Assembly (NCBI GenBank): GCA_028278425.1
Contig: JANQEJ010000093.1
Location: 1-57,055, forward strand
DNA from: Planctomycetota bacterium
GTDB taxonomy: Bacteria; Planctomycetota; UBA1135; GCA-002686595
Length of the DNA: 57,055 nt
Reading direction: 5' to 3'
In this document: positions 24,070 through 32,657 of the stretch, piece after piece
Position numbering within the stretch: position 1 is the stretch's first letter
Layout of the letters: the number at the start of each line of letters is the position of its first letter
Translations under genes and position numbers: made by a program
The notes under the pieces: generated by a model
Database searches by the model: none
What the model was told of the DNA's origin: nothing
Seen by the model: only the letters and a program-made list of their open reading frames with translations

Positions 24070-25200
24070 ATGGGAAGCGACCGCACCCTCCTCGCCCTCC
24101 TCGCCGCCGCCGCGGCCGGCGCGTGCGCGACGACGCCGAAGCCGCCCGCGCCCTGGGCGGAGCCGGTGCTCGAAGCCGAGTGGGCGCCCGTGGAGTCCTC
24201 GCGGTACGGGCTCTTCGAGCGGGTCGACGCGCTGCGCGCGCTCGGCGAGGTCGGGCCGGCGGTGCCGAGCGCGCCGTTGGACGCGGCTTCGCTCGACGCG
24301 CTCCTGCCGCCCGAGGGCCTCGCGGAGGGGGCGACGTGGAGACCGGACCACCGGCCGCTGTTCGCGCTGCTCGAGCGCTTTCATCCCGGAGCGACGCCGC
24401 ATCTCCACCACGGTTCGGGCGCGGTCGGTGCGCGGGCGGTGCTGCTCGAGCGCTCGTCGCGCCGCACCGACGTCCTGGTGCGCGTGCACGCGGACTTCGT
24501 CATCGGCGAGCAGGTGTGGTACACGCCGGCGCAGTTCGAGGGGCGCGCGGTGTGGGAGGGCGGCCAGCTCGTCTGGTTCGAGCTCGGGCTGCCGCCGAGG
24601 GACACCAACGTCGACGCGAACGCCTACGACGAGGGCTTCGGCGCCGTGCTGGCCGACATCGGGTATTGCCCGCGCATGCGGCTCGCGCCGCGCGCGGCTG
24701 CGGGGCTTGCCGGCCCGCCATCCCGCGACGAGGAGGAGCTCGCCGCCGCGCGCCTCGCCTTGGCGCGGGCGTTCTACCGCTTCGCCGCGATCGACTGGCT
24801 GCCGCTGGATCGCGCCGTCGAGCTGGCGCGCGATACCGGCCGCCCCCTGCACGCGGTCCTCCTCTTCGGCACGCTGGACGACGAATCCTGTTGAGGCACC
24901 GGCAAGGCGCTGAGGGCGGGTCCGCTCTCCGACACCGCGGTCATCGAGATCCTCGACGCGAGCTTCGTCTCCACCTGGGTACTCGCCAAGGACCTGCCCG
25001 CGATGGCCGCCGACGCGTCGCTCGACGCGGACACGCGGCGCGTCGCCGCCGAGCTCCACGAGCGCTACGCGTATCCCGTCGACACGCAGGTTCTCGCGCC
25101 GGACGGCGAGCTGCTCGGCCGCCGCAAGGCGGGCGGCGCGTCCCGCGAGCCCTACGACGCGTTCCTCGCGGCGTGCTTGGAGGAGGCGAATCGACGGTAG
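24070..25200 (+). CDS. Selenoprotein N (SELENON)-like lipoprotein with in-frame UGA (Sec275)
   Basis: The frame runs from ATG 24070 through TGA 24892-24894 to TAG 25198-25200, giving 376 residues with selenocysteine at 275. Coding character and homology continue after the TGA. Residues match animal SELENON in order: VWYTPAQFEG, then ELGLPPRDTNVD (about 150-182), ADIGY, IDWLPLDRAVELARDTGRPLHAVLLFG, then LDDESC-U-GTGKALR, then ASFVSTWVLAKDL. The S-C-U-G redox motif is the SELENON active site. The EF-hand of the animal protein is absent. Residues 1-19 form a lipoprotein-type signal (lipobox ending AGAC), so the protein is probably periplasmic or membrane-anchored, where it could reduce disulfides or peroxides. 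A hairpin at 24912-24929 fits a bacterial SECIS. Standard gene callers would split or truncate it at the TGA. Confidence 0.85.
24912..24929 (+). promoter_or_regulatory. Candidate bacterial SECIS hairpin
   Basis: GAGGGC-GGGTCC-GCTCTC forms a 6-base stem (one G-U pair) with an optional extra G-C pair, leaving a GGUC apical loop. The G-U of the loop (24920-24921) lies 26-27 bases after the UGA, within the range typical for bacterial SECIS elements. E. coli fdhF carries a comparable GGU loop recognised by SelB. The structure was drawn by eye. Confidence 0.6.
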
Positions 25201-25259
25201 GGCACGGATTTGACGTTCGGCTCGGGCTCGACGTACGTTGACGACGGCGGAGGTCCGAC

Positions 25260-26066
25260 ATGAAGATGCTGCTCGCGGCGACCGTCCTCCTGGTCGGCTG
25301 CCACACGACGACGCGTACGGGTCCTGACTTCTCGGCGGTCAGGGAGACGTGGAACACGATCGCCATCCTGCCGCCGGACGTGACGGCGCTCGAGAAGGTG
25401 AACGGCGCCTACCGGGAGAATCCGGACCTGGCGCGCGAGATCGGCGAGGAGCTCGCCGCGTTGCTCCCGGAGCGGGTCGCGGACCTCGAGCTCGAGCTCC
25501 GCGAAGCGCAGTGGACGGCGCCGCAGGCCGATCGCATCCACGACGATTTCCGCGGCGCCGTCGATGAGCTCTACGCCGACGCCCTCGTCGTGCACGTCGT
25601 CGAGGCGAAGGGAGTGCGGGCCGAATTGAGCTCGGCCCGTCCCGCGGCGCTCGCTCCGGTCGAAGCGGACTGCTACCTGCACGTGTGGTTCGTGTCGGTG
25701 CTGAACGTGGCCGACGACTTCGTGCGGCTCCCCAAGGACGACCTGCCGCCGCACTTCGACATGGCGAGATCCGACCGGCGCTACGACGCGGTCGTCGCCG
25801 CCTTGATCGATGCCGAGAGCGGCGAGGTTCTCTGGTCGAACCGGGTGGACGAGAGCACGGACGAGCTCAAGCGTCCCGAGGTCGCGGAGCTTCTGGCCAC
25901 CGCTCTCGAGCCCTACCCGGGCATGAACTACATCTACCAGGACAGCGGCTACGGCTACGGCGGCTACTACTACGGCGCAACGTACTACGACGGGGGCGGC
26001 TACACGCCGCCCCCGGTTCGGGTGCCGAACGTCCGCACGGCGCCGGTGCGGGTCCGGTCGCGCTAG
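25260..26066 (+). CDS. Lipoprotein of unknown function with Tyr/Gly-rich tail
   Basis: A 268-residue protein beginning with a lipoprotein signal (MKMLLAATVLLVGC, Cys14). The body (about 25-220) has an alternating beta/helix pattern starting NTIAILPPDVTAL, the usual opening of GNA1162/curli-assembly-like outer-membrane lipoproteins, and a strand-rich VVAALIDAESGEVLWSN element seen in such domains; this resemblance is weak. The last 40 residues are low-complexity (YGYGGYYYGATYYDGGGYTPPP), perhaps a flexible surface tail. GGAGG six bases before ATG 25260 supports the start. It is 59 bases after the selenoprotein gene and may be co-transcribed with it. Confidence 0.6.
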   Translation: MKMLLAATVLLVGCHTTTRTGPDFSAVRETWNTIAILPPDVTALEKVNGAYRENPDLAREIGEELAALLPERVADLELELREAQWTAPQADRIHDDFRGAVDELYADALVVHVVEAKGVRAELSSARPAALAPVEADCYLHVWFVSVLNVADDFVRLPKDDLPPHFDMARSDRRYDAVVAALIDAESGEVLWSNRVDESTDELKRPEVAELLATALEPYPGMNYIYQDSGYGYGGYYYGATYYDGGGYTPPPVRVPNVRTAPVRVRSR

Positions 26067-26100
26067 CGCCGTTCGCCGCCCTCGCCGCCGGGACGCGACG

Positions 26101-27687
26101 TCATTGGAAAGCGACGGCGATCGGATTGCTGGCGAAGGTCACCGTCGGGCTCGGGACGAAGGAGACCACGCCGGAGGCGGCGTTCATGGTCATGCCGACG
26201 AATCCCACCGACAGAGGTGGGAGCAAGACCCGGTGGAACGGCGACCGACCGCTGTCGCTGAGAAGGCCGAGCGTGCCCGGCAGCAGCGGGCCACCGGCGG
26301 AAGCTGCGGAGACGCTGGTCAGTGCATCGAAGTTGAGAGGGAGGGTCACCCCGCCGCCGAGGGGGGTGCCCGGGCTGGTTCCCGACAGGCTCAACAGCGT
26401 GAGATAGGAGTTGCCGGCGTTGGCGCAGCCGGCGTCGAGGCGAAGCCCCACACCCCCTCCGAGCGTGGCGCGGATGGTCCCGGTCGCGGAGTTGGCTGCG
26501 GAGGGGGTGTCGCTCCCGAAGGCCGGGTCGAACGCGCCGCCCGCGTAGTGCACCAGGGAGCCGGCGCCGTCGGACTCGCGCAGGAAGTGGGCGTAGACCG
26601 AGTCGCCGTCCGGGCCGACCAGGTTCTCGCTGTAGAGCAGCGTGCCGTCGGCCGGGGCGACCAGGCCGACGGAGTCCTCGACGGTCGACCAGGGAGTCGC
26701 GTCGAGCACGCCGTCGTCGTCGAAGTCGAGATCATCGCCGACGGTGCCGGTGAAGTCGGACACCAGCATGTGGGTGACGTTGTCGCCGTTCTCGAAGTTG
26801 AGGGAGGTGGTCAAGTCGGCGGTGCCGAGCGCGAAAGTCGCTTCTGCCGCGACGAAGTAGCCCGACGCGGGAATCGCGTTTCCGGTCAGGTCGACGGCTT
26901 CTTCGATCACGCCGCTGAGCTGCGGACCGTCGCCGAGAACCAGGTAGGTCAGGCCGTCCAGAGGAGTGCCGGCGGCACCGCGCAGCTCGAAGTACTCGTC
27001 CAGATCAACGCTGGGTTGATCGATACGCAGCTCGTTGATCTTGACGCTGCTCGGAGCCGGAACGAACGTCAGGTCCGCCACCGTGACGGGGACCAGGACG
27101 GACTGGAGCACCGTGAGCGGATCGTTGGGATCGAGGTCCAGGACGGCCAGCAGCGCGTCCGTGGTGGCGGTCGCGAACACCGTGGAGCCCCCGCCCGCCG
27201 TCGGAAAGAGGTAGATCGAGTCGCCCATCGCGGCGCCCGACACGAAGAGCTGGCCCTGGGGCGGGCTGATGCCTCCGGGTATCTCCGCGACCTCCACGGT
27301 GCCGTCCACGACCCTGTAGGCGGCAAGGCTGAAGTCGTCGGGCCGCACGACGAAGGTCACGCAGTCGTGTTTGGCGAGGACCAGCGCTCCGTTGACGAGG
27401 GGGCTTAGACCGGACACCAGCACGTCCGGGTCCGGTGGAGCGACCTGAAGGTCGTAGCAGGAGACGCCGGGCTCCAAGTCGTAGTCTTCGCACTCGCCGC
27501 CCGCGAGGACCCACCTCTCGTCCCCGCCCGACGGCGTGTAGCAAAGCGCGACCTTGGCGTGCAGCGGACTGACCGTCGCAAAGATCCCGAGAAAGCACGC
27601 AAGAACTCTGTTCACGCCGGACTTCGTCGCCAGATCTAGGGCGCGGTCGAGTCGGCCGCGGAAGATGCCATCAGGCTGTTGGCACAT
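26101..27687 (-). CDS. Secreted protein with lamin-tail-like domain and C-terminal beta module
   Basis: A protein of 528 residues from ATG 27687 (AAAGGA nine bases upstream), or 504 from GTG 27615, which gives a more typical signal peptide (NRVLACFLGIFATVSPLHA). A middle segment SVKINELRIDQPSVDLDEYFELRG with GLTYLVLGDG is the hallmark of the lamin tail domain (LTD), found in secreted and nuclease-linked bacterial proteins. The last 110 residues (NAGNSYLTLLSLSGTSPGTPLGGG... to NPIAVAFQ) are a beta module resembling the tails of the beta-helix proteins at 95-2455. Function is unknown, probably cell surface. It is convergent with the lipoprotein gene, 34 bases apart. Confidence 0.75.
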   Translation of the reverse strand: MCQQPDGIFRGRLDRALDLATKSGVNRVLACFLGIFATVSPLHAKVALCYTPSGGDERWVLAGGECEDYDLEPGVSCYDLQVAPPDPDVLVSGLSPLVNGALVLAKHDCVTFVVRPDDFSLAAYRVVDGTVEVAEIPGGISPPQGQLFVSGAAMGDSIYLFPTAGGGSTVFATATTDALLAVLDLDPNDPLTVLQSVLVPVTVADLTFVPAPSSVKINELRIDQPSVDLDEYFELRGAAGTPLDGLTYLVLGDGPQLSGVIEEAVDLTGNAIPASGYFVAAEATFALGTADLTTSLNFENGDNVTHMLVSDFTGTVGDDLDFDDDGVLDATPWSTVEDSVGLVAPADGTLLYSENLVGPDGDSVYAHFLRESDGAGSLVHYAGGAFDPAFGSDTPSAANSATGTIRATLGGGVGLRLDAGCANAGNSYLTLLSLSGTSPGTPLGGGVTLPLNFDALTSVSAASAGGPLLPGTLGLLSDSGRSPFHRVLLPPLSVGFVGMTMNAASGVVSFVPSPTVTFASNPIAVAFQ

Positions 27688-27870
27688 ATATGGTTTTCCT
27701 TTGCAAGGGGCCCCGCGGGGCCGGGTTCGATGCGGAAAGACTCGGGCGGCAAGCCGGATCTCCGCTCGAAGCGCAGGAAAACTCGCGGAATAAGTTTTCG
27801 CGTTCGCCCACGCGGCTCCGGATGGGAACCGCGAGCGGCCTGGCCGCGCGCGCGGCGCGGCGCTTCGCGC

Positions 27871-28329
27871 TCAGACGTGCTCGGCGATCGCGCGACCGAC
27901 GTCGAGCAGGAGCGCCTGTTCCTCCGCGGTGAACTCGCGCTCGACCTGGTTGGCGACGCCCAGCGCGCCGACCGCGTCCGCGCCTTTCAACACGGGCACG
28001 CAGATCGCGCCCTCGAGTCCGGTCGCCTTCGCGCCCGGCCGCACGTCGCCCGACGTGTCCGTCTGGATGTTGCAGGCGGTCACCGGCTCGGCGCGCTCGA
28101 CGGCGAGGCCGGCCATGCCCTTGCCGACGGGGATGGTCCGGATGATCTGCATCACGGGTTCGGGGATCCCGCCGCCCGTGGCCTTCAGGTGGAGCGCGCC
28201 GTCCTCGCCGAGGAGGTGCAGCGTGCCGGTGTCGGTTCCGAAGTGTTCGATGGCGAGGCTGAGGACGGCGTCGAAGTTCCCTTCGGCGCACGCGCTCGCC
28301 ACGCGGTCGAGGAGGGCGGCTTGTTCCAT
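27871..28329 (-). CDS. Stand-alone GAF domain protein
   Basis: A 152-residue single-domain protein. The GAF fold can be read as FGTDTGTLHLLGEDGALHLKATGG, then IPVGKGMAGLAVERAEPVTACNIQ, then GAICVPVLKGADAVGALGVANQ and FTAEEQALLLDVGRAIAEHV. There is no attached kinase or cyclase, so it may be a ligand-binding regulator or a methionine-sulfoxide-reductase-like GAF; the three cysteines of free-Met sulfoxide reductase are not clearly matched. TAGAAT nine bases before the ATG suggests a leaderless transcript. The 183 bases between its stop and 27687 carry only a GGCCCC-GC-GGGGCC palindrome (27709-27722), and no gene. Confidence 0.8.
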   Translation of the reverse strand: MEQAALLDRVASACAEGNFDAVLSLAIEHFGTDTGTLHLLGEDGALHLKATGGGIPEPVMQIIRTIPVGKGMAGLAVERAEPVTACNIQTDTSGDVRPGAKATGLEGAICVPVLKGADAVGALGVANQVEREFTAEEQALLLDVGRAIAEHV

Positions 28330-28352
28330 GGCGGCCGCATTCTAAAGGATGC

Positions 28353-29525
28353 TCACCGCCGGTGCAGCCAGGCGTGGAGCTCGTCCGCGACGATCCGGTT
28401 GCCGTACCACGACAGGTGGCCGCCGACGTACACCAGGTGCTCGTGCTCGCCCGCGGAGTACGCGCGCTGCTCCCGGGCGAAGGCCTCGGTGAAGTCGATC
28501 CAGGGCACGCCGCGGCGGTCGAGCTCGGCGTGGAGCATGTCCCAGTGCATCTCGCCGGTGCGGAGGTACTCGAGGAATCCTTCGAGCGTGGGGAAGATGA
28601 GCACCGGCGCCAGCCGCGCTCCGTCGGCGAGGGCCTCGCGGTGGAACGCCTCCAGCAGCGCGACGGTCACGCGGAACGGCTCGCCGTCGGTGTCGCGCCA
28701 CAGGCGGCTCTCCTGCCGTGCGCGGTAGGCGAAGTAGCCGGCGGCGAGCCGGCCGAACGACGACAGCCGCCCGGTCGGCACGCTCGGACCGATCCAGTGC
28801 TCGCCGTCGGCGACGCGCTCGACGACGGAGTCGTCCTCGAGCGCGCGCCAGAGCTCGTCGCGCGTCGCGAAGGGCTGGGGGAGCAGGACCAGCTCGTTCC
28901 CCTCGAGCAGGAAGCGCGGCTTCGCGGCGCAGAAGCCGCTCGTCGGGTTCCAGAGCGGCCGGTAGCGATTCACGTTGCGCCCGACGTTCTCGGTCAGGAT
29001 GCCGATGCACACGACCTCCGCGCCGAGGTCGCGGCCCAGGCGCCGGTAGCGCAGGAGCGCCTGGTCGGTGCCGTATCCGCTCACGCCGAAGTTGAGCACC
29101 TCGAGCTCGCGGTGCCGTGTCTCGAGCGAAACCTGGAAGGTCTTCTTGTCGCTGACGTCGTCGCAGAAGGTGAAGGAGTCGCCGAAGCAGACGATGCGGG
29201 TCACGCCCTCGGGTGGGGACGGGGCGTACTCGCGCGTGCCGCGCGCCCCGATCGAGTTGACGTGGAACATCCCGTCGGGACTCGCGGTCGACGGCTCCCA
29301 GCTCCAGCCGAGCTCCGCGTCGAAGCGTCCGATGCCCTGGCCGCGCTCCTCCTCGTGGAGGGTCCGGGCCCACTCCACCTGGAGCGGGTGCGTGAACGAG
29401 CGGAAGGGCGGGAGCGGCAGGCGCCGGAAGATGCCGTCACCGGTCGCGAAGACCGTGACCAGAACGTCGGCGGCGACGAGCACCGCGACGGGCGCGACGA
29501 TCCGCAGGAGCGTCTTCCGGCTCAA
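28353..29525 (-). CDS. SGNH/GDSL-family hydrolase, membrane-anchored
   Basis: A 390-residue protein with an N-terminal membrane segment (about 6-27, LLRIVAPVAVLVAADVLVTVF) and an SGNH domain: block I CFGDSFTFCDD (Ser117), block II LNFGVSGYGTDQ, block III TENVGRNVNRY, and the catalytic His in GGHLSWYGNRI at the C-terminus. The start is TTG, three bases after the stop of the VOC gene; no better ATG or GTG lies near, so TTG is accepted. It differs from the SGNH gene at 9227 in length and block III. It probably modifies acyl groups on an envelope glycan; the substrate is unknown. Confidence 0.8.
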   Translation of the reverse strand: MSRKTLLRIVAPVAVLVAADVLVTVFATGDGIFRRLPLPPFRSFTHPLQVEWARTLHEEERGQGIGRFDAELGWSWEPSTASPDGMFHVNSIGARGTREYAPSPPEGVTRIVCFGDSFTFCDDVSDKKTFQVSLETRHRELEVLNFGVSGYGTDQALLRYRRLGRDLGAEVVCIGILTENVGRNVNRYRPLWNPTSGFCAAKPRFLLEGNELVLLPQPFATRDELWRALEDDSVVERVADGEHWIGPSVPTGRLSSFGRLAAGYFAYRARQESRLWRDTDGEPFRVTVALLEAFHREALADGARLAPVLIFPTLEGFLEYLRTGEMHWDMLHAELDRRGVPWIDFTEAFAREQRAYSAGEHEHLVYVGGHLSWYGNRIVADELHAWLHRR

Positions 29526-29528
29526 CGA

Positions 29529-30005
29529 CTAGGAACAGCCCTCGGGCATGTTCTTGAAGAACTCCTCGGCGGCCTTGGCCGTCTCCTCCATCGTCATGTC
29601 CCTCAAATGCGTCGCGATGGACCAGCGGTGCCCGAAGGGGTCGAGGACCGTCGCATAGCGGTCGCCCCAGAAGGCGTCCATCGGCGGCATCTCGGCGGTG
29701 CAGCCGGCGTCGACCGCGCGCTGGAAGAGCGCGTCGGTGTCCTCGACGTAGAGGTGCAGGGTCACCGTCGTCCCGCCGAGCGTGCCCGGCGAGGTCGTGC
29801 CGGGGAACTCGTCGGCGATCATGACGATCGAGTCGCCGATCTTGATCTCGGCGTGCATCACGCTCTGGCCGTCGGGCGATTCGAAGGACCCTTCCAGCTC
29901 GGCGCCCAAGGCCCGCTGGTAGAAGTCGAGCGCTTCCTTCGCGCCCTTGATGACGAGGTGTGGCGTGACGGTGTGGTTGCGGTCGGGGACGGGTTGGACG
30001 GCCAT
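29529..30005 (-). CDS. VOC-family (PhnB/glyoxalase-like) protein
   Basis: A 158-residue protein of the vicinal oxygen chelate fold, closest in layout to PhnB-like proteins: VTPHLVIKGAKEALDFYQRALGAE, MHAEIKIGDSIVMIADE, TVTLHLYVEDTDALFQRAVDAG and WGDRYATVLDPFGHRWSIATH. His and Glu metal positions are partly kept. The reaction is unknown. AAGGAG six bases before ATG 30005, and a TAGACT box further upstream (30042-30047), give a leader of about 35 bases. It is followed by the SGNH gene in the same direction. Confidence 0.85.
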   Translation of the reverse strand: MAVQPVPDRNHTVTPHLVIKGAKEALDFYQRALGAELEGSFESPDGQSVMHAEIKIGDSIVMIADEFPGTTSPGTLGGTTVTLHLYVEDTDALFQRAVDAGCTAEMPPMDAFWGDRYATVLDPFGHRWSIATHLRDMTMEETAKAAEEFFKNMPEGCS

Positions 30006-30085
30006 GGGGGGCTCCTTTCTCGGGCGGAGGACGGCGGCGCAACAGTCTACGCCGCGGCCGCGCGCCGGGTTATCGTCTTGCCCCG

Positions 30086-30850
30086 ATGTTGGCCGAGGAC
30101 GAAACGGTCGCGCTCCCGCTGCGCGTCGACGAGCTCTCCAAGCGCTACGACGGCACGCAGGCCCTCGACGCGCTCACGTTCGAGGTGCGGAGCGGCGAGA
30201 TCCTCGGCTTGGTCGGGCCGAACGGCGCCGGGAAGACGACCGCGCTGCGCTCGATCGCCGGCGTGCTGCCGATCCAGGACGGCTCCGTGGAGATCTGCGG
30301 GAACGACGTGGCGAAGCGGGAGGAGGCGGCCAAGCGCTGCCTCGCGTGGGTGCCGGACGACCCGCAGCCGTTCGACACGCTGACCGTCGACGAGCACCTC
30401 GAGTTCACCGCGGCGCTCTACCGCGTGCGCGAGTGGAGGCCGCGCGCCGAGGAGCTGCTCGAGCGCTTCGAGCTGGTCGAGAAGCGCGCCGCGCTCGGCG
30501 GCGAGCTCTCCCGCGGCATGCGGCAGAAGCTCGCCTTCTGCTGCGCTTGGCTTCCGCGGCCGCGGCTCGTGCTCCTGGACGAGCCGCTGTCTGGGCTCGA
30601 CCCGCGCGGGATCCGCTCCGCGCGCACCGCGATCCGCGAGCTCGCGGCCGAGGGGACCGCGGTCCTGCTCTCGTCGCACCTGCTCGAGCTGATCGAGGCG
30701 CTGGCGGACCGCATCCTGATCCTCGACCAGGGGCGGCGGGTGTTCGTCGGCACGCTGGACGAGGCCCGCGCGACGCTGGCGCCGGTCGAGGGCTCGTCGC
30801 TGGAAGAGATCTTCTTCGCCGCCACCCGGCGCGAAGGCGACGCGGGGTGA
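30086..30850 (+). CDS. ABC transporter ATP-binding protein
   Basis: A 254-residue ATPase subunit. Walker A is GPNGAGKT (44-51), the signature is LSRGMRQ, Walker B RLVLLDEPLSGLD, and the switch His is in LLSSHLLEL. The last residues (LEEIFFAATRR) resemble the C-termini of ABC-2 type exporters. The start lies 9 bases after a TATCGT box, suggesting a leaderless transcript. The stop overlaps the permease GTG (GTGA, 30847-30850), so the pair forms one exporter. Substrate is unknown. Confidence 0.92.
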   Translation: MLAEDETVALPLRVDELSKRYDGTQALDALTFEVRSGEILGLVGPNGAGKTTALRSIAGVLPIQDGSVEICGNDVAKREEAAKRCLAWVPDDPQPFDTLTVDEHLEFTAALYRVREWRPRAEELLERFELVEKRAALGGELSRGMRQKLAFCCAWLPRPRLVLLDEPLSGLDPRGIRSARTAIRELAAEGTAVLLSSHLLELIEALADRILILDQGRRVFVGTLDEARATLAPVEGSSLEEIFFAATRREGDAG

Positions 30851-32556
30851 ACCTCTTCCTCGGTCATCCGGCGCTCGGGAAGCTCCTGCGCCTGAAGTTG
30901 CGGGGAACGCTGCGCAAGCAGGGACGGCGGCTGCGCACGCCGTCCGGGCTCATCCTCACGCTGATCGGCGTCCTGATCTTCCTGTTCTGGTTCGGGAGCC
31001 TCTTCCTGCACTGGTTCATCGACCGCGGCGAGCCGCCGGTGGCGGAGGAGCTCCGCCCGCTGGTGCGCGTCGGCGCGCTGATGATCACGACGCTCGCGGT
31101 GTCGAGCGCACTGACGCACCGCGGGCTCTACCTGCCGCGCGAAGAGATCGAGCGCCTGTTCAGCGCGCCGGTGAAGCGCAGAGACCTCGTGCGCTACCGC
31201 CTGCTCGCCAGCCTCGGGCGCGGCGCCTTCGGCGGGATCGTGCTCGGCGTCGTGACGATGCGGCACATGCCGATGCCGGTCCCCGCTTTCCTGGCGGTGT
31301 TCGTCGCGCTCGAGACGTTGCCCGTGATCGGCCAGGCGTGCGCGATCCTCGCCGGGAGCCTCGAGAAGAGCCTCGTCACGCGCCTTCGCTGGGTGCGCAC
31401 GTTCGCCGTCGTCGCGGTTCTCGCCTTCGGGGCGGCGTTCTTCTACCAGTGGCTGGCCGGCGACGACGAGGTGCCGTGGGCGGGGTCGCTCCGGGGCGTT
31501 CCGACCGAGCTCGACCTCGACGCGGTCGCCGCCCATCCGGTCCTGGTCGTGGTCACCGCGCCGTTCGACGTCTGGGCGCGCGCGATCACCGCGCCGACGC
31601 TCGGCGCCTTCCTGCCCTGGTTCGGCGCGAGCCTCCTGATCTGGTTCCTGCTCTACCAGCTCACGGCGCGGCTGCCGTTCGACTACCGCGAGCTCTCGCT
31701 CGAGACGTCCGCCAACGTGGCCGAGCGCATCCGACGCATGCGCCGCGGCGGGGGAGGAGCCTCGGCCGGTCGCGTGTCGCGGCGCTCGGTCGGCTGGCGC
31801 ATCCCGTGGCTCTTCGGGCGCGGTCCCTTCGGCGCGCTGGCCTGGCGCAAGACCGGTGCGATCGTGCGCAAGGCGCGGGGGACGCTCTTCGTCTCGGCGC
31901 TCGTGCTCGCGTTCGTCACGCTGCTCTCCACGCTCTTCGGCGACACGCACGACGACGCCGCGCGCATCCTCGCGCCGGCGGCGGTCGGCGTGCTCGGCCT
32001 CTTCTATCTCGCGGCGGGCCTGCGCTTCGACTTCCGCGACGAGCTCGACCGGATGGAGAGCATCAAGGCCTGGCCGCTTTCCCCCGCGCGCATCTTCCTC
32101 GCGATGCTCCTGCCGGAGGTGGTGCTCGTCTCGCTTCTGCTCATGGGCGCCGTGCTCCTCCGCGGCGTCATCGCGGGCGGCATCGAACCGGCGGTCTACG
32201 CCATCGCCGCCATGCTGCCGCTCTTCGTCTTCGCGTGGGTCGCCGTCGACAACGCCGTCTTCCTCCTCATGCCGGTCCGGCACGTGCCGGGCCAGGAGGG
32301 CGCGCTCCAGAACGCCGGCCGCGGCATCGTGCTGCTCCTCGTGCGCCTGACGTTCCTGACGTCGATCGGCGGCGCGTCGGTGGGCGTCGGTCTGGCGCTC
32401 GGCTTCGGCCTGGTCGAGCTCGGCTACCCCGAATCGCTCGCCTGGGCGGCGGCGTTCGGCGCGACCTGGGTCCTCGTCCTGCTCTGCGACGCCGTCCTCG
32501 TCTGGTTCGGAGGGCGCATGTTCCGCCGCTTCGACGTGGCGCGGGACCGCGGATGA
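30847..32556 (+). CDS. ABC exporter permease (putative ABC exporter family)
   Basis: A 569-residue membrane subunit with about 10-12 hydrophobic segments in two blocks (about 35-190 and 245-560), separated by a basic cytoplasmic loop (RIRRMRRGGGGASAGRVSRR). The early element REEIERLFSAPVKRRDLVRYRLL is typical of the 'putative ABC exporter' family, in which cytoplasmic loops carry such 'ExxxLFSAPVxRR' motifs. It is translated by overlap with the ATPase gene at 30086. The cargo, perhaps a lipid or surface polymer, cannot be told from sequence. Confidence 0.85.
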   Translation: MNLFLGHPALGKLLRLKLRGTLRKQGRRLRTPSGLILTLIGVLIFLFWFGSLFLHWFIDRGEPPVAEELRPLVRVGALMITTLAVSSALTHRGLYLPREEIERLFSAPVKRRDLVRYRLLASLGRGAFGGIVLGVVTMRHMPMPVPAFLAVFVALETLPVIGQACAILAGSLEKSLVTRLRWVRTFAVVAVLAFGAAFFYQWLAGDDEVPWAGSLRGVPTELDLDAVAAHPVLVVVTAPFDVWARAITAPTLGAFLPWFGASLLIWFLLYQLTARLPFDYRELSLETSANVAERIRRMRRGGGGASAGRVSRRSVGWRIPWLFGRGPFGALAWRKTGAIVRKARGTLFVSALVLAFVTLLSTLFGDTHDDAARILAPAAVGVLGLFYLAAGLRFDFRDELDRMESIKAWPLSPARIFLAMLLPEVVLVSLLLMGAVLLRGVIAGGIEPAVYAIAAMLPLFVFAWVAVDNAVFLLMPVRHVPGQEGALQNAGRGIVLLLVRLTFLTSIGGASVGVGLALGFGLVELGYPESLAWAAAFGATWVLVLLCDAVLVWFGGRMFRRFDVARDRG

Positions 32557-32657
32557 GCACGGTCGGCCGCCGCGCGCGGTGTTGCCGAGTCGTTACCGCG
32601 CGGACCCCCGGCGCGAGCAACGGCTGACCTCAGATCCGCTATCGTGGGGGCGTCGCC

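Noticed and set aside
24070..24894. A 274-residue protein ending at TGA 24892, followed by a separate gene starting near 25003
   Set aside because: Protein similarity to SELENON runs straight through the TGA in the same frame, and the downstream part has no ribosome binding site or start before the conserved segment. A readthrough selenoprotein explains both.
27709..27722. GC-rich palindrome as an intrinsic terminator of the GAF gene
   Set aside because: The loop would be only two bases and no T-tract follows on the minus strand.
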